64,000 bases of DNA from NCBI GenBank assembly GCA_019638235.1, contig JAHBUE010000001.1, positions 62,001 to 126,000 on the forward strand. The letters are read 5' to 3'. The notes under the pieces are model-generated. The model did not search any database and was not told the origin of the DNA. It worked only from the letters and a program-made list of their open reading frames with translations. Positions within the stretch are counted from its first letter, which is position 1. Each line of letters begins with the position of its first letter. This document shows positions 15,286 through 24,036 of the stretch, in pieces. Both the position numbers and the translations under genes were made by a program. The stretch is from Cyclobacteriaceae bacterium. GTDB lineage: Bacteria > Bacteroidota > Bacteroidia > Cytophagales > Cyclobacteriaceae.

Positions 15286-17679
15286 ATGAAATTCGATTTT
15301 CTTCTGGCACTTCGGCTCCTGAACAAAAACAAGGCGCTCGGATTTATCAACGTACTTGGATTGAGCATAGGGATCAGTGCTTGCCTTGTAATTTACCTCA
15401 TCGCCAGTTTCGAGTTGAGTTTCGATGCGTTTCAGCCAGATCGCGATCGGATTTATCGGGTGTACACTCGCTATTCATCCGGTGATGTTGTGCAAGATTA
15501 CCCAGGCGTATATACCAATGCAGTAAACATTGTTCGGGACAATGTTGCCGGAGTCGAGGCTTACTCCCACCTTCATAGTTGGTGGGAAAAGGCGGAAATC
15601 GAAGATGGTGAGAATCAGCCTAAGGTGTTCGCCATTGACAATAATTTTGTATTTGTTGATCCAAATTTTTTTAAAGTTTTCTCATTCTTTAAATGGCTTG
15701 AAGGAAGTCCGGAATACTCATTAAATGATCCGTACAGTGTAGTATTGACGGAAAGCCGTGCAAAAATATATTTCGGGGATTTGCCATATCACAAGTTTAT
15801 AGGCAAAGAAATAATATACAAAGATTCGTTGCGTTTTTCGGTTTCCGGAATTATTGCCGACATAAAGGAAAATACCGATTTCACATTTACTGATTTCATC
15901 CCTCACTCAACAGCGGAAAAATTAGGAAAGAACGGGCCGTTGATTGATGACCCGTTTGCCTTAAACAATGGCGCTCGACTATTTATTAAAGTTGCACCAG
16001 ACATAACACCAGAGCAGATTGCTTCGCAATTTCCGGTACAAGATAATTTCGAGTTAAGGTTGCAGCCCCTCAAAGATTTACACTTTGATACAGCCCTGAG
16101 CATTTTTGCTTATGTCGCACGGGCGCCTGTTAAAAAATCAACTATCGAAACTCTGATCGTGTTGGCTTTGGCCTTGCTCATCATAGCGGTTATCAATTTC
16201 ATTAATCTCGAAACGGCACAAGCATCTAAGCGGGCAAAAGAAGTGGGGGTAAGAAAAGTTTTGGGCAGCTCTCGCTGGAATTTGATACGCTACTTTTTAA
16301 TTGAAAGTTTTATCCTGACGTTTATTTCTTTACTCTTCTCAGTATGTTTAGCGCTGTTGGCGTTTGATGTTTTCAAAGAATTTATTCCGCAGGGTGTTAT
16401 ACTCAATCTATCAAGCCCCGGTTTTCTTCTTTTCCTTTTCGTTCTTCTTATATGTGTTCCAATATTGGCCGGGGTTTATCCTGCATTTGTCTTGTCTTCT
16501 TATCAGCCTGCACACGCATTAAAGAATACTATTCGCCACCAAAGTGTTAGGCCCTCGCTATTTCGCAAAGGGCTGACGGTTTTTCAATTTTTCTTTTCAC
16601 AGGTATTGATTATAGTAACCATGATAGTTGGTTTGCAAATAAGGTATATGCTCAACAAAGACCTTGGTTTTACTACTAAAGGGATAATCACCTTTCACGC
16701 ACCTTCACAGGAGAACGCGATGAAAAAGTTGGTAATGAGAAATCGGTTAACACAAATAGAAGGCGTTGAAATGGTCAGTGTGCAATCCCAACCTCCGAGT
16801 GGCGCAGATGGTACCAGTTCCATTCTTCTTGCTTTTGAAGAAAAAGGGGACTTGGAATATTGGATTAACGTGAAATACGGAGATGAAAATTATTTGAATC
16901 TATACGATGTTAGGCTGATTGCAGGAAATAATTTTATTCAGAGTGATAGTGCCAATGGCTATATTGTTAATGAAGCATACATGCATAAACTTGGATTTTC
17001 GAATCCAGTAGATATCGTAGGGAAAACAGCGAACGAAAAACCAATTATTGGTGTAGTAAAAAACTTCCATACAGAATCTCTTCATGCTGTTATTCAACCG
17101 ACAGCGATTGTGTATGATGCCAGTAAACTGCATTCCTTTGGTGTGAAATTGAATCTATCAGAAGATAACCCTGGAAAGTTACCACGGATACTTAATAAAA
17201 TTGAAAGCGCGTGGAACGAAATTTACCCGAACGACAAATTTGAGTTCTCATTTATAGACAACAGAATTAGAAGCTTTTATGAGTCAGAACAAAGGATAAA
17301 CAAGCTTGCCGGTGTTGCTACCGGTATTGCCGTTCTCATTTCTTGTCTTGGTCTGTTTGCCCTTTCTTCATTTACTGCTTTAGAGCGGACAAAAGAGATT
17401 GGTATTCGCAAAGTTATGGGGGCATCAGTCAATAGCATAGTGATTCTCCTTTCTTCAGAATTTTTAAAGCTTGTGTTGATTGCATTTATATTATCAGCAC
17501 CCCTTGCTTTTTATATTGGTGAGAAATGGCTTACGGAGTTTGCCTTTAAAATGAATCTGAGTGTTTGGATATTTTTAATATCGGGTGCTCTATCGGTTAC
17601 ATTAGCTTTCGCTACAATAAGTTTCCGAACCATAAAGACAGCCAAGACTGACCCGGTAAAATCTTTGCGCTACGAATAA
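15286..17679 (+). CDS. MacB/FtsX-type ABC transporter permease
   Basis: A 797-residue permease of the MacB_PCD plus FtsX layout repeated twice. There is a first membrane helix at residues 20-42 (GFINVLGLSIGISACLVIYL), a large periplasmic domain, a three-helix FtsX block near 285-410, a second helix near 435, another periplasmic domain and a final FtsX block from 670 on. The TKEIGIRKVMGAS and AKEVGVRKVLGSS signatures are clear. No ATPase gene is adjacent, so an unlinked LolD/MacA-type ATPase must be used. It lies 64 bp after the DUF1573 gene. Such permeases export peptides, lipoproteins or antibiotics; export of the nearby peptide is possible but unproven. Confidence 0.9.
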   Translation: MKFDFLLALRLLNKNKALGFINVLGLSIGISACLVIYLIASFELSFDAFQPDRDRIYRVYTRYSSGDVVQDYPGVYTNAVNIVRDNVAGVEAYSHLHSWWEKAEIEDGENQPKVFAIDNNFVFVDPNFFKVFSFFKWLEGSPEYSLNDPYSVVLTESRAKIYFGDLPYHKFIGKEIIYKDSLRFSVSGIIADIKENTDFTFTDFIPHSTAEKLGKNGPLIDDPFALNNGARLFIKVAPDITPEQIASQFPVQDNFELRLQPLKDLHFDTALSIFAYVARAPVKKSTIETLIVLALALLIIAVINFINLETAQASKRAKEVGVRKVLGSSRWNLIRYFLIESFILTFISLLFSVCLALLAFDVFKEFIPQGVILNLSSPGFLLFLFVLLICVPILAGVYPAFVLSSYQPAHALKNTIRHQSVRPSLFRKGLTVFQFFFSQVLIIVTMIVGLQIRYMLNKDLGFTTKGIITFHAPSQENAMKKLVMRNRLTQIEGVEMVSVQSQPPSGADGTSSILLAFEEKGDLEYWINVKYGDENYLNLYDVRLIAGNNFIQSDSANGYIVNEAYMHKLGFSNPVDIVGKTANEKPIIGVVKNFHTESLHAVIQPTAIVYDASKLHSFGVKLNLSEDNPGKLPRILNKIESAWNEIYPNDKFEFSFIDNRIRSFYESEQRINKLAGVATGIAVLISCLGLFALSSFTALERTKEIGIRKVMGASVNSIVILLSSEFLKLVLIAFILSAPLAFYIGEKWLTEFAFKMNLSVWIFLISGALSVTLAFATISFRTIKTAKTDPVKSLRYE

Positions 17680-18012
17680 TTTATGGCATGCTATACCGCC
17701 ACACACATTAAGCAAGCCGCTCTGTCGTTGTTGGTGTTTGAGCGAAGGCTTGCGCGTAAGCTCACCAACAACGATGGGTTCACTCCTGCCCCCTGATTAA
17801 GATAATAATTCGCCTCCATTTTTATTTTTTTAACCTGTTATCTTCTTTCATCTCGCACGTTGGTGAATAACACCAACGTGGGCTGCTGGCGTGAGAACAC
17901 AAACAACGGCTAAGAACACTGGCAAAGGCTAAGACCAACGGCTTTGCTGTTTTATGACCTATACTTTAATTTCAGCCTATCCGTTTTAGATGTAAAGAAC
18001 CGGAGCTTGATC
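17680..18012. other. Gene-free stretch of 333 bp with two hairpin elements
   Basis: It contains one copy of a dispersed 56-bp hairpin repeat (17719-17774) and a perfect hairpin CACGTTGGTG-AATAA-CACCAACGTG at 17856-17880. The following AACAACGGC/AACACTGGC/AAAGGC words look like decayed repeat DNA. No gene was found. Confidence 0.6.
17719..17774 (+). repeat. Dispersed hairpin repeat, copy 1
   Basis: The ends GTTGTTGGTG and CACCAACAAC form the stem, and the internal GCGAAGGCTTGCGCGTAAGC is shared almost exactly with the copy at 20846. Another, more diverged copy is at 35653. Confidence 0.8.
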
Positions 18013-19557
18013 ATGCGTTTAATATTTCTTTTTCTGGCAGGCGTCATTAGCAATATTCTTTACGCCCAAAAAGAAGCTACTCATTGGTTTTTTGGCTCTC
18101 AGGCCGGCCTCTATTTCGATCAAGCCGGCCCTACTCCGGTTAAGGGCAGTGCTATGCGCACTCAGGACGGATGCGCAGTAATATCCGACAAGGAAACCGG
18201 GGCGCTTCTATTTTACAGCAATGGCCGCAATGTGTGGAACCGAGAGCACCAACTCATGTCCAATGGACAGGATTTTCCGGTTGACTGCTGGAGCGGTATC
18301 ACACAGTCCGCTCTGATCGTACCATTTCCAGGAAACTCGCTTAAATACTATTTGTTCAGTATCTACTATACCACTACTCTGGGCGGTAGCATTTTTATTG
18401 AGCTGAATTGCATGTATGGCCACTATACTACTGCCATGTATCGCGAACTACGATACTCCGTTATTGATATGTCGTTAAACAACGGTCTGGGCGATGTTTT
18501 AGCTGACCAAAAGCATGTGCCATTGCAACAGGATGTTACTGAAAAACTTGCGGCTGTGCCTCACAGCAATGGACGCGATTACTGGGTGATTACGCACGCC
18601 TTTAACAGCAACGAGTTTTATGCATACCTGCTTACAGAAGACGGAATAGCAGCGCCTGTTATAACGGCCATTGGATCAACCCACGCGCTATTGCCTGACC
18701 ACTTCCATCCAGATGAGGAAACTCGGGGAGAAATGAAGGCATCGCCTGATGGTACCAGGCTGGCCTGCGCGGTTGGTTTTATGTTGCGTCCGTTCGACCT
18801 GTTTGATTTTAATCCGACTACAGGGCAGCTCACAAATTACATTAATCTCGGATTGGTTCAGGGCCAATCCGGGCTTTCGTTCTCGCCCGATAATAGCAAG
18901 CTCTACGTTACAACAGACGGGCGGCCTGAGCCAACTGTTTACCCGTATCCCGATCTTATCATTCAATACGACCTCGCTGCCGGTGATGAGCAGGCGGTAA
19001 TTGCTTCACGTAAAAGTATTTTTCGCGACAACCCATTTACCAATGTGCCGGAGGACGGTATCGAAGGTTTCTTTGGAGTAGCGAAAGGCATGCAGCTTGC
19101 CCCCGATGGCAGGCTTTATGCAACGGGTGATCATGCCTACTCGTCCAGCGCTGGGCAGTTGATGGTTGTAATTGAGAAGCCAAACGAACCTGGTGTTAAC
19201 TGTATGGTGAATTATAAGAAGTACGATTTTGGTAGTGGCCGTGTTGGCCGAGGACTGCCCAACTTTATTCAATCATATTTCAACGGAATTGAATCCGGCA
19301 GTACGTGTGGTGAGGAAGCTGCATTATCGGTTTTTCCTAATCCCACAACCGGTATCATTAACCTTGAAATGCTAACCGGGTGTAGCTCGGATGCAAGCAT
19401 CGTTGTTTTTAATGCATTGGGACAGCGCATCGCTTCATTTACCAGCGACACACATCAGTCGGAATTAGATATTTCAAATTGGCCTTGCGGAATATATTTC
19501 TTTGTACTCACTACCGCTCATACACAAAAGGTAGTAAAGCGGGTTGTAAAGATATAA
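18013..19557 (+). CDS. T9SS-exported propeller protein with C-terminal sorting domain
   Basis: The ATG at 18013 gives a clear signal peptide (MRLIFLFLAGVISNILYAQ); an upstream frame to 17944 is unlikely. The 514-residue product starts with a THWFFGSQAGLYFDQ segment found in WD40-like proteins of gliding or secreted surface type. Blades follow with motifs such as GALLFYSNGRNVWNREH, SPDGTRLACAVG and SFSPDNSKLYVTTDG. The last 75 residues (SVFPNPTTGIINLE ... GIYFFVL ... KRVVKI) are a type A T9SS sorting domain, which routes the protein through the outer membrane and is then removed. Substrate or partner unknown. It lies inside the duplicated-junction block, upstream of a ppc remnant. Confidence 0.85.
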   Translation: MRLIFLFLAGVISNILYAQKEATHWFFGSQAGLYFDQAGPTPVKGSAMRTQDGCAVISDKETGALLFYSNGRNVWNREHQLMSNGQDFPVDCWSGITQSALIVPFPGNSLKYYLFSIYYTTTLGGSIFIELNCMYGHYTTAMYRELRYSVIDMSLNNGLGDVLADQKHVPLQQDVTEKLAAVPHSNGRDYWVITHAFNSNEFYAYLLTEDGIAAPVITAIGSTHALLPDHFHPDEETRGEMKASPDGTRLACAVGFMLRPFDLFDFNPTTGQLTNYINLGLVQGQSGLSFSPDNSKLYVTTDGRPEPTVYPYPDLIIQYDLAAGDEQAVIASRKSIFRDNPFTNVPEDGIEGFFGVAKGMQLAPDGRLYATGDHAYSSSAGQLMVVIEKPNEPGVNCMVNYKKYDFGSGRVGRGLPNFIQSYFNGIESGSTCGEEAALSVFPNPTTGIINLEMLTGCSSDASIVVFNALGQRIASFTSDTHQSELDISNWPCGIYFFVLTTAHTQKVVKRVVKI

Positions 19558-19967
19558 CATCCTTCCTTTTTAAACAGTTTCACCATCGCTCCTCAAGCCG
19601 AGTTCCACGCAGCGTTAATAATTCCAAACATGCAGCGCAACACTAATTTTTCGTACAACTCGGTGTGCTCCACATCCTGCGCAACACCAAACGGAGGGGT
19701 TTGAGCACCCCTGATAGCGCTTCAGATGGGCAACAAGAAAGCCCGGAAAGGCCAAAACCCAGGAAACCCCGCATAGTACAATAGTACTATTTTCACGCGC
19801 AAAAAGTACTATACAGCCTGCGCAATTTTGACTAAACCAATACAACTATCCCTCATTATCAGGCACTTATAAAAACAGGCCGCTTTGAGGTACGGCCAAC
19901 AGGGTTTTCGACCAAAATCTCTTAATCACCGTATGCCGACCTTCATCTGTGTTTAAGGAACAGGTTT
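19558..19967. other. Gene-free stretch of 410 bp made of duplicated sequence
   Basis: Apart from about 33 bp of unmatched DNA, the stretch is a 90-bp copy of the ppc 3' end (19591-19680) fused to copy 2 of the 353-bp repeat (from 19677). The two homologies overlap by the four bases CTGC. Copy 2 provides the upstream region of the regulator at 19968. Confidence 0.85.
19591..19680 (-). pseudogene. Fossil of the PEP carboxylase 3' end
   Basis: The segment aligns to 20942-21031 with about five mismatches in 90 bp. Read on the minus strand it encodes the last 28 residues of Ppc, differing by Gly to Glu and Arg to Trp, and keeps the TGA stop. It has no upstream coding part. Confidence 0.95.
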
Positions 19968-20029
19968 ATGAAAATCCTTGTGGTTCACCGGCAAAAAGAA
20001 GTTGTTGATCAGGTACGCCAGGCTTTGAG
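19677..20029 (+). repeat. 353-bp direct repeat, copy 2
   Basis: Gap-free partner of 12081-12433. It includes the region upstream of, and the first 62 bases of, the receiver-domain gene at 19968, with the TAGTAC/GTACTA inverted repeat. Confidence 0.95.
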
Positions 20030-20345
20030 CAGTACGGAGCCATACATCCGGTTTTTTACATCCGGGTTGGATGGACTCTTGCAGGCAAAAATTCAGGAGT
20101 TTGACTTGATTGTGTGCGGCACCGATTTGCCGGTGATCACCGGGATTGAACTGGTGCGCTCGCTACGAAACAGTTCGGTAAACACAACAACTACTGTGGT
20201 GTTTCTGGCCGATGAACCGGACAACCGGGCGGAACATTTGAGCAGAACATTAAAGGTGGCAGGCACACTCGCTACACGCGATATGCCCAAACAACTGCCG
20301 GTTTTGGTAGATGAATATTTTCGCACTGATCGTACAGTGCACTAA
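19968..20345 (+). CDS. Degenerate stand-alone receiver domain (pseudo-receiver)
   Basis: A 125-residue CheY-like protein. The overall pattern is retained (MKILVVHRQKEVV, FDLIVCGTDLPVITGIELVRSLR, TTVVFLADE), but the acidic pair is replaced by H7-R8, and Gly51 stands where the phospho-acceptor Asp should be, with an Asp two residues later. It is therefore unlikely to be phosphorylated in the classical way and may act as a constitutive binding module. Its upstream region and first 20 codons are duplicated 7.6 kb to the left. A GC-rich hairpin with a T-run follows downstream. Confidence 0.8.
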   Translation: MKILVVHRQKEVVDQVRQALSSTEPYIRFFTSGLDGLLQAKIQEFDLIVCGTDLPVITGIELVRSLRNSSVNTTTTVVFLADEPDNRAEHLSRTLKVAGTLATRDMPKQLPVLVDEYFRTDRTVH

Positions 20346-20420
20346 CACTATAATGCCACGCAGAGACCCTCTCAGGCAATGCGTGCATACGCGCATAAGT
20401 TGGCTCCCGTCCGTTCCGCT

Positions 20421-20463
20421 CCCGCACGTTGCGGGGGCCGGAAGGGTGGGTAAGGTTTTTTTT
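20421..20463 (+). terminator. Possible terminator after the pseudo-receiver gene
   Basis: CCCGCA-CGT-TGCGGG forms a six-base stem, followed after about 20 bp by a run of eight T. The spacing is longer than in a canonical terminator. Confidence 0.35.
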
Positions 20464-20553
20464 GTTCCCCGAAGCAATCGTTTCGTAAATGCGTAACGTG
20501 TAAAAGCGTTTCGCATTTTTTAACGAAAAGATCAGGTAAGTGCTAATAAAAAT

Positions 20554-20796
20554 ATGGTCATGCTTAAACCTGTTAAAGTCGCCATCAAAAATTTATTCAG
20601 CCGGCATAACGACAGCCCTCCGGTTCTGAATGACCCTACCCTGTACAGTATAGAAACAGCGCAACGTGTTTACAAAGGGCACATCATTTTCCAGGACGAC
20701 ATACAGCTAAAGCTGCAAACGGAAAACAACAAGCCTGTAAAAATCCTGAAAGAAAATATCAGGCGGGTAAGTGTTATACGAACTGATCCGAAGTAA
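20554..20796 (+). CDS. Small protein with possible Sm/Hfq-like fold (80 aa)
   Basis: The product starts MVMLKPVKVAIKNLFS (ATG at 20554, or 20560). After a linker, the segment VYKGHIIFQDDIQLKL resembles an Sm1 motif: hydrophobic residues, the Gly, then Asp before the last strand. ILKENIRRVSVI resembles the Sm2 motif of Hfq (YKHAIST-like). Bacteroidota often lack a canonical Hfq, so a divergent RNA-binding Sm protein would be notable, but the match is by eye and the region is short. No signal or membrane segment. It sits between the pseudo-receiver and ppc, upstream of a hairpin repeat. Confidence 0.45.
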   Translation: MVMLKPVKVAIKNLFSRHNDSPPVLNDPTLYSIETAQRVYKGHIIFQDDIQLKLQTENNKPVKILKENIRRVSVIRTDPK

Positions 20797-20845
20797 GAAA
20801 CACAAAACTAAAACAAATGGAAACAACTTTAACCTATAAACTGGC

Positions 20846-20898
20846 GCTCTGCCGTTGGTGTTTGCGCGAAGGCTTGCGCGTAAGCTCACCAACAACGA
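20846..20898 (+). repeat. Dispersed hairpin repeat, copy 2
   Basis: GCCGTTGGTG and CACCAACAACG pair as a stem, with the same internal GCGAAGGCTTGCGCGTAAGC as copy 1. It sits 45 bp from the ppc stop codon. Confidence 0.8.
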
Positions 20899-20943
20899 TT
20901 TCCTTGAAACATCTCTCTCCATCAAAATAACTTCTCTCCCCCC

Positions 20944-23487
20944 TCAAGCCGAGTTCCGCGCAGCGTTAATAATTCCAAACATGCAGCGCAATACTAATTT
21001 TTCATACAGCCCGGTGTGCTCCACATCCTGCTCGTTGCGCAGGCGTTGCAACGCATACTGCTGAATGGCAATGAGCGGCAACACAATGCGCTCGCGCAGT
21101 TTGATTGAGTCGCGGTTCAGCGGGTTGTTCTCCATCAGTTCGTTCAGTGCGGTTACTTCCAGCACGCGCTCGCATGTTAACGTGTATTCGTCAAACATAT
21201 TGTTCCAGAATGCACCAAACTCTTCATCTTTTGCTAAGTAGCGCGTAGCGGGGTAGTATGTTTTGGTAAGCGACATCATGCTGTTGGCCAACAGCGTGCG
21301 GAAAAACAACGATTGCCTGTACAGCATTTTCAACCGGGTGTACTGCCCGTTTTGCTTCATCGCTTCCAGCGCTGAACCGACACCATAAAAACCCGGAATA
21401 TTCTGCTTCATCTGCGCCCAGGCGCCAACAAACGGAATGGCACGCAGGTCTTCAAACTGCAACCCTTCCGATGAGTTTCGCTTTACCGGGCGCGAGCCTA
21501 TGTTACTGCGACCGAAAAACGGAAGCGGAGTAATTTTTTCAAGATATGGAACAAACTTGGTGTCGTGCTTTAATTTCAGATATGCCTGATAGCCTGCTTC
21601 GGCCAGTTCATCCAGCAAGGCTTTGTCTTCAGTGGTCAATTCAATGGCTTCTTCATCAAACACTTCGCGCTCTATACCCGCAGAAAGCAACTGCTCGAGG
21701 TTAAACCTGCACGAGTTTATTTTACCAAAACCGGAGCTGATAGTTTGCCCCTGCACGGTAAGCTGCACTTCATGGTCTTCTATAGAGTTGCCAAGTGACG
21801 CATAAAAATCGTGCGTATTGCCCCCACCGCGTGCCGGAGGCCCGCCACGTCCGTCAAAAAACACAACGGTTATACCATGCTCGCGCGAAATGCGCGTAAG
21901 GTTTTCTTTCGCCCTGAAAATAGACCAGTTTGCACGAAGGTATCCGCCATCTTTGGTGCCATCTGAAAAACCCACCATAATGGTTTGCTTGTTTCCACGC
22001 TGTTGCAAATGCGCTTTGTATTCAGGAATGCTGTATAGTTTATTCATCACCTCACCGGCATCGGCCAGGTCATCAATCGTTTCAAACAACGGAACAATAT
22101 CCAACGGCAAACCCTGCGCTGTGCCGATAGCTAACTTCGCCAACTGAAAAACACTAATAATATCTTTTACAGAACCGCAGTTGCTGATTACATACCGGTG
22201 ACAAGCCTCCTCGCCATTCTGCTGCTGAATCTGCCCAATGGTAAACACTGTTTCAATCATCTCCCGAACAAGCTCATCGTTGACAGCAACCGCCTTCAAA
22301 TCAAAAGTTGAATTCAACAGAAACGTTACCTGTTCATCTTCAGAAAGTGAATCGAAGTTGTTCACCTGCTCTGCCATCAATATCTCACGCCAGGCCTGTT
22401 CATGCTTACGGCTATCCTGCCGTATGTCAATTCCTGCAAAGAAGAACCCGAACATCTTTACCTTAACAATGAAAGCATCTACCTTCCTCACAAACAAACT
22501 CTGGTGTTCTGTTTCCAGCAATCCGCGAATGCGATACAACACATCCAGCAATTCTTCAGCTTTTTTATATCCTTTACCCGCATAGTAGATAGCCTCATAC
22601 ACGTTGCGCTCGGCTTCTACGATAAGCACATCAACTCCGCGAAACGTCAACCTCCTTCTGAGAACACGCAAATCGCGGTGATAACATTTCAGGATAGTTT
22701 CTTTCAGTCGTGCTGCCACTTTCAACGTTACCTCGTGCGTAACATACGGGTTGCCGTCACGGTCGCCTCCCGGCCAAAAACCAATATTGATTAAGTTATA
22801 ATTTTTCCATTGCTGCGGTGTTACGTCCAATGTGTTTATCAGGCGCAAAATAATTTCAGGGGCAGCGTAGTAAAAAACATTTTCGAGATACCAGCAAAGG
22901 CTCACGGCTTCTTCGTAGGGTGTTGGCTTTTCACGATTAATGATTGGCGTTTTACCCAACTGCTGCATTAACAAGTTAATGTTCACGAGGTCATCTTCAC
23001 GAATAGCCTCTTCGAGGTCGTTGATAATGGCCAGCACATGCCCCGGATAAAATTGTGTGGGATGTGCCGTAAGCACCACGCGCACACTAAAGTGTTCAAG
23101 TTTCTTGCGCAGCTTTTGCAATTTTTCATCAGAAGTAGCACGCAGCAATAATGCCGACACGGTGCCTTTGCCGTTCAGGTCGTTGACTTTATCAAAGGCA
23201 GCATCTTCAATGGAGTCGAACAGCACAATTTGCCGTTCGGCATATTGAATAAAACTGAAGAGCAAGTTAAAGCGCTCTTCGGCAGAAGCCTGTGGCGCGA
23301 AATCATTAAAAAGCCTGTCGATTATCTCTTGCGGGTCACTTCCCTGCTCAAAGCCTTCTTCAGCATATTGCTGAACAAAGGGAAGCAACGTGCCGATGCG
23401 GTAAATCTCGCTGAACGGAAGGTTGAGAAACAGACTATTGTAAATGTGGTATCGGGTCGATACGATTTGGTCAAAAGCTGAAGCCAT
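20944..23487 (-). CDS. ppc: Phosphoenolpyruvate carboxylase
   Basis: It carboxylates PEP to oxaloacetate and so refills the TCA cycle. The 847-residue length fits the shorter Bacteroidota form. The catalytic His region is VVLTAHPTQFYPG (about residues 137-149), followed by WPGGDRDGNPYVT, MVGFSDGTKDGGYLRANW and the mobile-loop motif FFDGRGGPPARGGGN, and finally RAIPFVGAWAQMKQNIPG. The end INAARNSA replaces the usual RNTG tail. I use ATG 23487; a TTG two codons upstream overlaps a TAnnTTTG promoter box. A copy of the last 28 codons lies 1.3 kb away at 19591. Confidence 0.97.
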   Translation of the reverse strand: MASAFDQIVSTRYHIYNSLFLNLPFSEIYRIGTLLPFVQQYAEEGFEQGSDPQEIIDRLFNDFAPQASAEERFNLLFSFIQYAERQIVLFDSIEDAAFDKVNDLNGKGTVSALLLRATSDEKLQKLRKKLEHFSVRVVLTAHPTQFYPGHVLAIINDLEEAIREDDLVNINLLMQQLGKTPIINREKPTPYEEAVSLCWYLENVFYYAAPEIILRLINTLDVTPQQWKNYNLINIGFWPGGDRDGNPYVTHEVTLKVAARLKETILKCYHRDLRVLRRRLTFRGVDVLIVEAERNVYEAIYYAGKGYKKAEELLDVLYRIRGLLETEHQSLFVRKVDAFIVKVKMFGFFFAGIDIRQDSRKHEQAWREILMAEQVNNFDSLSEDEQVTFLLNSTFDLKAVAVNDELVREMIETVFTIGQIQQQNGEEACHRYVISNCGSVKDIISVFQLAKLAIGTAQGLPLDIVPLFETIDDLADAGEVMNKLYSIPEYKAHLQQRGNKQTIMVGFSDGTKDGGYLRANWSIFRAKENLTRISREHGITVVFFDGRGGPPARGGGNTHDFYASLGNSIEDHEVQLTVQGQTISSGFGKINSCRFNLEQLLSAGIEREVFDEEAIELTTEDKALLDELAEAGYQAYLKLKHDTKFVPYLEKITPLPFFGRSNIGSRPVKRNSSEGLQFEDLRAIPFVGAWAQMKQNIPGFYGVGSALEAMKQNGQYTRLKMLYRQSLFFRTLLANSMMSLTKTYYPATRYLAKDEEFGAFWNNMFDEYTLTCERVLEVTALNELMENNPLNRDSIKLRERIVLPLIAIQQYALQRLRNEQDVEHTGLYEKLVLRCMFGIINAARNSA

Positions 23488-23490
23488 GAG

Positions 23491-23498
23491 CAAATCTA
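23491..23498 (-). promoter_or_regulatory. TAnnTTTG box directly before ppc
   Basis: On the minus strand TAGATTTG is followed by only three bases before the ppc ATG, so transcription would start at or next to the start codon. Confidence 0.45.
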
Positions 23499-23570
23499 AT
23501 TTTAGTTTAACAGATAACCCAAAGAAAGGGGAATCGTTTTTATGTTGGGGAGAAGTTGCCGCAAAAAGAA

Positions 23571-23594
23571 ATCGCCCCCAAACCCCGGGGCGAT
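23571..23594 (-). terminator. Terminator of the DUF1573 gene
   Basis: ATCGCCCC and GGGGCGAT form a GC-rich stem just after the DUF1573 stop, with a T-rich tract following on the minus strand. It separates this gene from ppc. Confidence 0.8.
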
Positions 23595-23622
23595 GACTCT
23601 TTGAAATCTGAAAAGAATAAAA

Positions 23623-24036
23623 TTATTCCATCACTTCTCCTTTGATGGTAAGCAATACACTATCCTCGGAAGTGTTGGCAGTAATGGTAACTGTTTTAGA
23701 AAACACACCGGCCTTGGCTGCATTGTAAGTAGCTTTTACATACCCTTTGCCTCCGGCAGGAATAGGTTCTTTAGTATATTCCGTTACGGTGCACCCGCAC
23801 GATGCTTTTACAGAAGCAATAACCAATGGCTCATCGCCCGAATTGGTGAATGTAAACTCATGGCTTACCGATTCATTCAGTTTAATCTTGCCAAAATCGT
23901 ACACGGTTTCATTCCATGTAAAAGTGGCATCCGCAGCTGTTACTAAAGGTGCAGTATTGCTTGTTGCTGATAATTGTTGTGCTAAAGCGGCTACGGCTAC
24001 CGTAACGGCCAGCATTAGAATACTGGTTTTTTTCAT
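23623..24036 (-). CDS. Secreted DUF1573 protein
   Basis: The start at 24036 (MKKTSILMLAVTVAVAALAQ) gives a standard signal peptide; an upstream ATG at 24063 would add nine residues without sense. The 137-residue product has one DUF1573 domain with the typical VYDFGKIKLNESVSHEFTFT and the KASCGCTVTEY cysteine pair, ending in TIKGEVME. Periplasmic Ig-like protein of unknown role. It is transcribed divergently from the histidine kinase gene, with 157 bp between the two starts, and is followed by a strong terminator. Confidence 0.85.
   Translation of the reverse strand: MKKTSILMLAVTVAVAALAQQLSATSNTAPLVTAADATFTWNETVYDFGKIKLNESVSHEFTFTNSGDEPLVIASVKASCGCTVTEYTKEPIPAGGKGYVKATYNAAKAGVFSKTVTITANTSEDSVLLTIKGEVME

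Noticed and set aside
15222..15485. Forward frame of 87 codons
   Set aside because: It overlaps the start of the FtsX-type permease in another frame and is rich in Arg/Ser with no start context.
17856..17880. Perfect hairpin CACGTTGGTG/CACCAACGTG as terminator of the permease gene
   Set aside because: It is 180 bp past the stop and lacks a T-run, so I treat it as part of repeat DNA.
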